From the NCBI GenBank assembly GCA_022577435.1, contig JAKOON010000104.1, positions 448,498-512,497 of the forward strand: 64,000 bases of DNA, read 5' to 3'. Each line of letters starts with the position of its first letter. Position 1 is the stretch's first letter. This DNA is from Embiotoca jacksoni. Its lineage: Eukaryota; Chordata; Actinopteri; Embiotocidae. Shown piece by piece: positions 35,001-45,900 of the stretch. The translations under genes were made by a program, and so were the position numbers. A model generated the notes under the pieces. The model saw only the letters and a program-made list of their open reading frames with translations, did no database searches and was not told the DNA's origin.

Positions 35001-36942
35001 AAGTGTTCCCTGCAGGCTGGACGCAGCGGTTCTCCTCCGAGCGGCAGGTGTACGAGCTGCCGCTGATGAAGCACGACGCCATCGTCTCCTTCCTGGGCGC
35101 CGGGAGGAAACACGCCGACAGCAGCGGCTTCATCGTGCTGCAGTTCGCCGAACACGTGAGACAAAAACATCTCCGTTTCCTGAGAGATCACACTTCATGT
35201 GTTTATACTTGACCAATGACCTTCAGGGTTCCATAGAGGACACGAGAGGAGACGAATACACGCCGAGACCATCAGAGTAAAACGGACAAACTTACACAAG
35301 GAGACTGAGATGGAAATGAAACAAATAAGAGAACATAAATAAATAAAAAGAATGAATAAAACCTGATTCATAAGAATGAATTAAATAAAACTACAATAAA
35401 ATAGAACACAAAACAAATGGATCACAATAAAGCAGTATTACTCCAGAGAGTGTCCTGATGACATCACTGTTGATCCCATAATGACGTTAAAACACCCTCC
35501 AGTGTGATATTGTGATCATACAACAAGTTACCAACTAAATAAAACATGTCATCTACATGTGTTCATATTGAGGAACAATTCACTCGAAAATATAAAACTT
35601 TTTATTAGAGTGATCTCCGTTTCCATGGCAACACACGGTGTATCACTAACAACTCATGTAATGTCTGCAATGTTTAATACAGGAAATAGTCCGACCCTTA
35701 GCAACCACCTAGCAACAGAGAGGATTTCTTGCCTCCAACTGAATAAATACAGAACATAGAAACACTAAACTGATCAGCTAGCTCAGTCTGGTTGGAACAA
35801 AGATATCTGATGAACAGAGATATCTGAAGAGCAAAGATATCTGACGAGCAAAGATATCTGATGAGCAAAGATATCTGATGAACAAAGATATCTGATGAAC
35901 AAAGATGTCTGATGAACAAAGATATCTGATGAACAAAGATATCCATGTTCTCATGTGTTTTTAACATTTTAGCTCCGTGTCATGTGTTCAAACCAAACCG
36001 GTCCAGCTAGCCTCCTCTATGATTGTAAGTGCGTGACTATCCGTGGTGTTACGGTACGGGTGCTCGGAGCGACCAAAAAGGACCAAAAGAGACCCGACTT
36101 CACCAAATGGGTCATTTAATAGAAATATAACAAGTAGGAACCACATTATATTACATATTATATGAAACTCTATTCTAATTCTATATTCCCATTGAGGAGG
36201 TGGAGGGATATTTCTCGTGATGAGCAGGATGTGATGTCATGATGATTTGTTCCAAATGTTCTGTTGACCAATCAGATCTCTGGGGAGGAGCTACTTGTTG
36301 TATAATAAAACTGTAAAATATGAATTTAACAAAATTACACCATAAAATCAGGCCAGTACAGATTCTGACAATACTACGTCCCACCCACCGATAGCTGTAA
36401 CCTGACTGCACCACAGGCCTGTCAATCAAACAGACACGCCCCCAAAAACAGGTCTTCTTGAATCTTCTTTTCTAATGAATGAGGGATTATTTTCAGATGG
36501 ACCTCCAGAAAACTAATAAGAAGGAGTGACTTTAGCTAACAACACCGAGATAACTGATGGACACATTTTATTCACTTTGGATTTGATGACAGAAGTTGAA
36601 TGGGAGTCTATGGAGCCGGAGGCTTTTTGGAGCCGACCTCTAGTGGCACTCGCTGGTATTGCAGCTGAAGACACTTCTGGATCGGAACCATTTTGCAGAC
36701 TTGAAGCTACGAACTCTTTTATATCCAGTTTATGGATGTTCCCAATGAGTTGTCTGGTTCTTGTCTCTTCATGGATTTCTATTGTCTGCATGAACAACAG
36801 GTGTGTGTTTGATTTCAGGGCTCTCTGCACTCCTTCCTGTGGAAACACACCAGCAGCTGGACGAGCTCACTGAAGCTGTGCCGCTCATTTTCTCAGGGAC
36901 TTTCCTATCTGCACTCTGACCTTCTGCTCCATGGTACTGACA

Positions 36943-36989
<47 letters not shown>

Positions 36990-39900
36990 TTGTGATAGAG
37001 GGAGAGGACACAGCTTATACATGAAACATGGAGCTGAATGTTTCATGTTGAAATAGACTCTGAACATCAGTTTTAATTCTTTCAGTTCTCCACACTGATA
37101 TTTTGAATGTTATCATTAAACATGATTAATCAGTCCCTCCATGAAATCACGATCTTGCGCAATATTTCGGGGAGTTTGCAATTATTTTAAATTGCTGAAA
37201 TTTTTCCATAAAAAACGTCATCATCAGGATCTGTGCTGAAAGTATTAACGACAAAAAGTCAATTCAATTTTATTTTTTATTGGTATAAATCACAACACAG
37301 GTTATTTCATGGCTCTTAACACATTAAAGTCTTTACAGCAGAACTTTACAATATTATACAGAGAAACCAACAATTCAACAATCCAACAATTCCCACTTAA
37401 TCTAGGAGGGAAAAACTCACTTTAACCCTCGTGTTGTCCTTGGGTCAAAATGACCCGCAGCTGTGTTTAACCAAGTTCTATTTTATTTCTATATTTTTAT
37501 ATTTTTTGAGCTCATTGGTCATCATTCTTTAAAGAAACCCTCACAGCCTCCTTGTCACCAATGATCCCAAAAAATATGAAAATAAAATAGAACTTGGTTG
37601 AACACAGCTGCGGGTCATTTTGACCCAAGGACAACATGAGGGTTAGCAGGAAGAAATCTCCGACAGAACCAGGATCAGAGGTGGGCGGAGCATCTGTTAA
37701 CAGAACCGGGCTCAGAGGTGGGCGGAGCATCTGTTAACAGAACCAGGATCAGAGGTGGTCGGCCATCTGCCTCAACCGGTTCGGGTGAGAGGAGAGCAGA
37801 GAGAGAAAAGGACAGCATAGAGCTAGAAGAGAAGAACTGTTGGTGGAGACGACAATCACAGAGCAGAGACATGCAGCTCCATGACGGGACATCTGGAAAA
37901 GAAAGAACAGAAACTACACGAGTGAAGGAACTGAATGGAGACAACAGATAATAAGAAGAAACTATGGGAGAGAAAAAGATGAAGTTAATGAGATGTGATG
38001 GTGAGATATGAGTTATAGAGAGTGAAAGAGTGAGAGGTAAGAAGCCCAGTGCATCATGGGAGGTTCCCCAGCAGCCTCGGTCTATAACAGCAGAACTGCA
38101 GGATGGTTCAGGTTCACCTGAGCAGCTCAACTATAAACTTTATCAAAAAGGAACGTTTTGAGTGGAACCTTAAAGCTCGAGAAGGTTTCTGCTCCTGAAC
38201 ACAAACTGGGAGCCTGAAAACTGAAACTCTGATTTACATCCTGCTGGTGGAAACTCTGGGAACCACAAGTAGGCTGAGAGAAGATCTCTGTTGGGATGAT
38301 GTGGTTCTATAAGATCTATCAGGATGATGTGGTTCTATTAGATCTATCAGGATGATGTGGTTCTATTAGATCTCTGTCAGGATGATGTGGTTCTATTAGA
38401 TCTATCAGGACGATGTGGTTCTATAAGATCTGTCATGATGATGTGGTTCTACAAGATCTGTCAGGATGATGTGGTTCTGTAAGATCTCTAAGATATGATG
38501 GAGCCTGGTCATGTAGAGCTTTGTAAGTCATCAAGAGAATTTTAAATTATATTCTTGATTTAACAGGAAGCCAGTGAAGAGAAGATAAAACTGGAGAAAT
38601 ATGATCTCTCTTGTTAAATCCCGTCAGTACTCTTGCTGCAGCATTTTGGATCAGCTGCAGGTTTTTAATGAGTAATTTGGACATCCTAACAACAAGGAAT
38701 TACAATAATCTAGTCTAGAAGTAACAAACACATGAATGAGTTTTTCTGCGTCACGCTGAGGAAGGATTTTCCTGATTTTATTAATATTACGTAGATGAAA
38801 GAAGGCAGTTCTGGAGATTTGCTTTATATGGTGTCTAAAGGACAAATCCTCATCAAAGATGACTCCAAGGTTCCTCATAGTTTTGCTGGAGGCCAAGACA
38901 ACGTCATCTAGAGTAACTAAGTGATTACAGAAAGAGTTTCTGAGGTGTTTAGGACCAAGTACAAGAACTTCTGTTTTGTCTGAATTTAGAAGCAGGAAGT
39001 TTTTGGTCATCCAGGCCTTTATGTCTTTTAGACAGGCTTCAAGTTTTACTAACGGATTAGTTTCATCTGGTTTTATAGAAAGATATAGCTGAGTGTCATC
39101 TGCATAACAATGGAAGTTGATGCAGTGCTTCCTGATGACATCTCCTAATGGAAGCATGTACAAAGTAAAAAGTATTGGGCCTAACACTGAGCCTTGTGGA
39201 ACTCCATAACTAACTCTTGTTTGTCTGGAAGACTCATTGTTGACATGGACAAACTGCTCCAAAAAGTAAATCTTTTCAAAGTAAACTCTCTTTATTACCA
39301 ACAATAACCAGCCAGAAAGTCTCTCTACCTGTTTTCATCACCAAATAAAACTCTGTTCACCGGAGAAACAGGAAAAAGAGGAGAAACAGGAAGTGACGGG
39401 GTTTGTGGGAAATGTGTTCTTCACATTAAAATGATGATTAAATGTTTCTGATCAAAGGAAGTGATTCCATATTACTGGATGTTAAATGAGTTTTCTCCAC
39501 ACGTCCAGTTGTCAGAGACGTCTCTTTGTTTGTTTCATCCAGCAGGTCTATGTGTTGAATGAACATGAATTAAACAGCATCTAAAGCTCTTATTTTGAAA
39601 GGCTGATGTAGTCCTTGTTTCTATATTCCAGTCACAGACGGTCTGTTCTGGAAACATATGCAGCTTTTAGGACTTTTTAGGAACTTTTTTCTCCATGGTT
39701 CTCTAAGTTCAATAAATAAATAAAAAGATTAGAACTAAAATATTTCTGATGTGCAGCATGATTATTATCTTAGGAAGTGATTACAGATTTAGTTCTTTAT
39801 CAGGTGGTGTTTAAAATAAATCACATTTTTGTTTCTCAGCTTACAATTTTTTTTAATTCCTGCAATTTTACACAAAAAACTCACTTAAAACTCCACAAAT

Positions 39901-42900
39901 TACATCTACATTTTTCAGAAAATCCGCCGCAAAAGCAAACATTTTTGATTGCAACAATCACAGAAACACTCTGAAATCCTGGAGGGACTGATTTTCCTCA
40001 TTAATGAACATGTGAGTCTCTGTGGATCCAAAACATCTGCTGCCTTTAAAAATCCAAACTCCACACGGTGACTGTAGAAGAAGACGGTCTGTTCAGAGTG
40101 TGTGAACGATGACCTGCGTGTTGTTGTGGTGCAGATGTACACAAACCTGCGGTGGCCCACCGCGACCTGAGCAGCTCCAACGTGCTGGTGCGGGCGGACG
40201 GGACTTGTGTGTTGTGTGACTTTGGCTGCTCCACCATCGTGCGCTCGTGTTCAGGGAGTCGCTGCTGGTGGGACGACACCAGCGCCGTGGAGGTGAGACA
40301 CAATCACGGCTGCTGACTCATTAGACAGTGACATCATTCCGTTTCAACATCGAGTGAAGACAACAGATTTATATTTATTTATAGTCTTTAAACTTTCACC
40401 TACCAGACTTACCAAAATAAACTTTACAACATGTATTGTACATAGCAATGACTCCCCATCTGTGCAGAGTCCGGCTCCGCTGGGAACGCTGCACTACGTC
40501 GCCCCTGAAGTCCTCGAAGGATCCGTGAACATCAGCAGCAGCTGCTTCCTCATGCAGGGAGACGTCTACGCTTTAGGGCTGCTGATCTGGGAGGTCTTAA
40601 TGCGCTGCTCTGATTTATTTAAAGGTTGGACACCTTCAGGATGGATGGATGGATGGATGATGGGTGAATGGATGGATGGATGGATGGATGATGGATAAAT
40701 GGATAAATGGATGGATGGATGAATGGTTGGATGATGGATGAATGGATGGATGATGGATGAATGAATGGATGGATGGATAGATGGATAGATGGATAGATGG
40801 ATGGATGGTGATTGGGAGGAACGGCCTGCCCGATCTGAACCCGAGTGGTGTTTCGTTATTGGACTAATGTGCTAGTCACGGTTTGGCCATAACAAACATC
40901 ATGTACGAACATAACGTCGGTCATCAGTCTACCTGGTACCAGAACACCTTAGGCTGAGATCAATGATCGACTTTGTAGTCGTATCATCTGATCTGCGGCC
41001 GTATGTCTTGGACACTCAGGAGCAGAGCTGTCAGCTGATCACCACCTGGTGGTGAGTTGGATCAGATGGGAGTCGGCTGGAAAGACTTGGCAAGCCCAAA
41101 AGTGTACTGAGGGTGAACTGGGAACGTCTGGCAGAGGAACCTGTCTGGGGGGTCTTCAACTCTCACCTCCGGAAGAACTTCTCACGCATCCCGAGGGAGT
41201 TTGGGGACATGGAGTTCGAGTGGACCATGTTCAAAGCCTCTATTGTGGACGCGGCCGCTAAGAGTTGTGGTTGGAAGGTCATCGGTGCCTGTCGCAGCAG
41301 CAACCCAAGAACCCGGTGGTGGACACCGGGGGTGAGGGAAGCTGTCAAGCTGAAAAAGGAGGCCTTTCAGGCCTGGTTGGCTCAGGGGTCTCCTGAAGCA
41401 GCTGACAGGTACAGGCAGGCCAGAAGGGTCACGGATGCTAAAACTCGGGCATGGGAGGAGTTCGGGGAGGCCAGAGAAGGACTTTCGGTTGGCCTCAAGG
41501 AAATTCTGGAAAACCATCCGACGACTCAGGAAGGGAAAGCAGGGACAAGGGTGGTGGAGGAAGGGGGGCACTGCTGACTCGGATGGGGGACATCGTCAGG
41601 CGGTGGAAAGAGCACTTTGAGGAACTCTGGAGAGGAGGCAGCGTCTGAAGACTTGGGAGGGGTCGCACCCATATCCCTGGCAGAGGCCTCTGAGGTAGTC
41701 AAAAAGCTCCTCGGTGGCAAAGCGCCGGGGGTGGATGAGATCCGCCCTGAGATGCTGAAGGCACTGGACATTGCTGGGCTGTCTTGGCTGACACACCTTT
41801 TCAATGTTGCATGGGGGTTGGGAACAGTGCCCATGGACTGGCAGACCGGGGTGGTGGTTCCCATTTTCAAAAAAGAGGACCGGAGAGTTGCTCCAACTAT
41901 CGGGGTATCACACTACTCAGCCTCCCGGGCAAAGCTTGTGCCAGGGTGCTGGAAAGGAGGCTCCAACCGTTTGTCGAACCTCAGATTCAAGAGGAGCAGT
42001 GCGGATTCTGTCCTTGCCGTGGAACAGTGGACCAGATCTTTACCCTCGCAGGACTACTGGAGGGGTGCTGGGAGTTTAACCATCCAGTCTAGATGTGCTT
42101 TGTGGACTTGTAGAAGGCTTTTGACCGGGTCCCCTGGGGGTTTTGGTGGTGGGGGGGAGGGGGAGGGGGTATGGGTACGGGCCATCCGGGCTCTGTACAA
42201 CCGCAGTAGGAGCTGTGTTCGTATTCTCGGCAATAAGTCAGACATGTTTCCAGTGGGCGTGGCCTCCACCAGGGCTGTCCTTTGTCACCAATCCTGTTTG
42301 TGACCTTCATGGACAGGATATCTAGGCGCAGCCGGGGGGAGGAGCACGTCGGGTTCGGGGGTCTCCGGATCGCATCTCTGCTGTTTGCAGATGATGTGGT
42401 CCTGTTGGCCTCTTCGGACCTCCAGCACTCACTGGGGCGGCTTGCAGCCAAGTATGAAGCGGCAGGGATGAGGGTCAGCATCCCCAAATCTGAGGCCATG
42501 GTTTTCTGCTGGAAACCGGTGGATTGCTCCCTCCAGGTGGGGACGGAGTGCCTGCCTCAAGTGAAGGAGTTTAAGTATCTCAGGGTCTTGTTCACGAGTG
42601 AGGGGAGGGTGGAGGATGGAGCGGGAGATCGACCCCCAGATCGGTGCGGCTGCAGCAGTACAACAGGCGCTGCACCGGACCGTGTTGGTGAAGAGGAGCT
42701 GAGCCGGAAGGCGAAGCTCTCAGTTTACCAGACAATCTACGTTCCGACCCTCACCGATGGTCAGCAGCTCTCTGGGTCGTGACCGAAAGAACGAGGTTGC
42801 GGCTACAAGCGGCCGAAATGAGTTTCCTCCGTAGGAGGCTGGCCTCAGCCTCAAAGATCGGGTAAGGAGCTCGGACATCAGGAGGGAACTTGGGGTTGAG

Positions 42901-45900
42901 GCGCTAATCCTTCGTGTTGAAAGTTGTCAGCTGAGGTGGTTCGGGCATCTGATCAGGATCCTCCTGGGCGCCTCCCTCAGGAGGTTTTCCGGGCACGCCC
43001 AACTGGCAGGAGATCCCAGGGAAGACCCAGGACACTCTGGAGGGATTATATCTCCCGGTTGGCCTAGGAACATCTCGGGATCCTCCAGCATGAGCTGGAA
43101 AATGTTGCAGGAGAGGGAAGTCTGGGTCAGCTTGCTTGGCTGTTGCCACCGCGACCCAACCCGGATAAGTGGAAGATGATGAATGGATGATGGATGGATT
43201 GATGATGAATGATGGATGGATGACGGATGATGGATGGATGATGGACAATGGATGGATGGTGGATGATGGACAATGGGTGGATGATGGACAATGGATGGAT
43301 GGTGGATGATGGATGGATGGTGGATGGATGATGGACAATGGATGGATGGTGGATGATGGATGGATGGATGGTGGATGATGGATGACGGATGGATGATGGA
43401 TGCCTCTCTAAAGGATGTGTAACTGACCTGAACATAATGAATCCTTCATGTCCAGGTCATGTTGTTCCTCACCACCTGCTGCCATATGAATCAGAATTGG
43501 GTGCCGATGTAACTCGGGAGAGACTCGTCCTGTTGGTGTCTCACCTGGACAGGAGACCTTCTGTCCCTGAACACTGGGAGCTGCTGCCACAGGTATTCTG
43601 TCTCAGAGCCTTCAGCCTATTCGGTCAGCTGTGCTAGACAGTAGCATGTTTACAGCGGCGTGTTTGGTGTCATCAGCCAGTAGATATCAGAAAAAAAGTC
43701 TCCAAAATTTCAAAAACAATCTTTCAAGAGCTTTTAAAATAAAACTGTTCAATCGAATAAAAACCTTTTTAAAAATTAAGAAACAGAATGAAACTATGAT
43801 CATTTACAAGCTCATTATGATGTAATAAAGCCAATAATAATCTAATATTGTTTACAATATGTGATTTCCTCAGAACATCAGATTGTGATTCATCTATAAC
43901 AGAATCTAAAACGTCTTTATTCTTTTGGTAAACACCAGCCAACATGTTGTAATGATGTCATCCTCTTGATGCTGTAATGATGTCATCCTCTGGATGCTGT
44001 AATGATGTCATCCTCTTGATGATGTAATGATGTCATCCTCTGGATGTTGTAATGATGTCATCCTCTGGATGCTGTAATGTCATATGATGTCATCCTCTGG
44101 ATGCTGTAATGTCATCCCCTTGATGCTGTAATGATGTCATCCCCTTGATGCTGTAATGATGTCATCCTCTGGATGCTGTAATGATGTCATCCTCTTGATG
44201 TTGTAATGATGTCATCCTCTGGATGTTGTAATGATGTCATCCTCTTGATGCTGTAATGATGTCATCCTCTTCATGATGTAATGATGTCATCCTCTGGATG
44301 TTGTAATGATGTCATCCTCTGGATGTTGTAATGATGTCATCCTCTTGATGTTGTAATGATGTCATCCTCTACATGCTGTAATGATGTCATCCTCTGGATG
44401 TTGTAATGATGTCATCCTCTGGATGTTGTAATGATGTCATCCTCTTCATGCTGTAATGATGTCATCCTCTTCATGTTGTAATGATGTCATCCTCTGGATG
44501 TTGTAATGATGTCATCCTCTACATGCTGTAATGATGTCATCCTCTGGATGCTGTAATGATGTCATCCTCTGGATGTTGTAATGATGTCATCCTCTTCATG
44601 CTGTAATGATGTCATCCTCTGGATGTTGCAATGATGTCATCCTCTTGATGTTGTAATGATGTCATCCTCTGGATGTTGTAATGATGTCATCCTCTGGATG
44701 TTGTAATGATGTCATCCTCTTGATGTTGTAATGATGTCATCCTCTGGATGTTGTAATGATGTCATCCTCTTGATGTTGTAATGATGTCATCCTCTTGATG
44801 CTGTAATGATGTCATCCTCTGGATGTTGTAATGATGTCATCCTCTGGATGCTGTAATGATGTCATCCTCTTGATGTTGTAATGATGTCATCCTCTGGATG
44901 CTGTAATGATGTCATCCTCTTGATGTTGTAATGATGTCATCCTCTGGATGTTGTAATGATGTCATCCTCTTGATGTTGTAATGATGTCATCCTCTTGATG
45001 TTGTAATGATGTCATCCTCTTGATGCTGTAATGATGTCATCCTCTGGATGTTGTAATGATGTCATCCTCTGGATGTTGTAATGATGTCATCCTCTGGATG
45101 TTGCAATGATGTCATCCTCTGGATGCTGTAATGATGTCATCCTCTGGATGTTGTAATGATGTCATCCTCTTGATGTTGTAATGATGTCATCCTCTGGATG
45201 TTGTAATGATGTCATCCTCTGGATGTTGTAATGATGTCATCCTCTTGATGCTGTAATGATGTCATCCTCTTCATGCTGTAATGATGTCATCCTCTGGATG
45301 TTGCAATGATGTCATCCTCTTGATGTTGTAATGATGTCATCCTCTGGATGTTGTAATGATGTCATCCTCTTGATGTTGTAATGATGTCATCCTCTGGATG
45401 TTGTAATGATGTCATCCTCTGGATGCTGTAATGATGTCATCCTCTTGATGTTGTAATGATGTCATCCTCTTGATGTTGTAATGATGTCATCCTCTTGATG
45501 CTGTAATGATGTCATCCTCTGGATGTTGCAATGATGTCATCCTCTTGATGCTGTAATGATGTCATCCTCTTCATGCTGTAATGATGTCATCCTCTGGATG
45601 TTGCAATGATGTCATCCTCTTGATGTTGTAATGATGTCATCCTCTGGATGTTGTAATGATGTCATCCTCTTGATGTTGTAATGATGTCATCCTCTGGATG
45701 TTGTAATGATGTCATCCTCTTGATGTTGTAATGATGTCATCCTCTTGATGTTGTAATGATGTCATCCTCTGGATGCTGCAATGATGTCATCCTCTGGATG
45801 TTGTAATGATGTCATCCTCTTGATGTTGTAATGATGTCATCCTCTGGATGTTGTAATGATGTCATCCTCTGGATGTTGTAATGATGTCATCCTCTTGATG

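Larger units (their letters stand above)
37259..39304 (-). mobile_element. L2-type non-LTR retrotransposon, 5'-truncated
   Basis: Minus-strand LINE. Reverse transcriptase is readable from 39304 to 38651: GVPQGSVLGPILF, the catalytic box CYADDTQLYLS, and LLNSDKTEVLVLG. Beyond a frameshift near 38655, NAAARVL- and SPVLSSLHWLPV-like text continues to about 38520. A 3' UTR follows to 37259, ending with AATAAAATTGAATT-type sequence. The YADDTQLYLS box and the terminal repeat are typical of fish L2 elements. It is interrupted by a 28-bp minisatellite and a MITE, lacks its 5' half, and is inactive. Confidence 0.82.
37131..39990. mobile_element. DNA-transposon-like frame with CAGTCCCTCC ends, hosting nested elements
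   Basis: CAGTCCCTCC at 37131-37140 is matched by its inverse at 39981-39990, and similarity continues inwards (both arms have TGAAATTTTTCC/TGAAAAATG-type sequence and TTTGC runs), as for long terminal inverted repeats of a non-autonomous DNA transposon. The interior is almost entirely an L2-type LINE. I cannot make out a clean target duplication, so the family is unassigned. Confidence 0.55.

Noticed and set aside
34948..35280. Alternative frames over amhr2 exon 6
   Set aside because: Only the 34934-35155 frame carries GRGHFG and VAVKVF, and it fits the splice phases.
38651..39304. 217-residue reverse transcriptase as a host gene
   Set aside because: YADD box and L2 3' UTR show it is a truncated LINE; the frame breaks at the C-terminal side.
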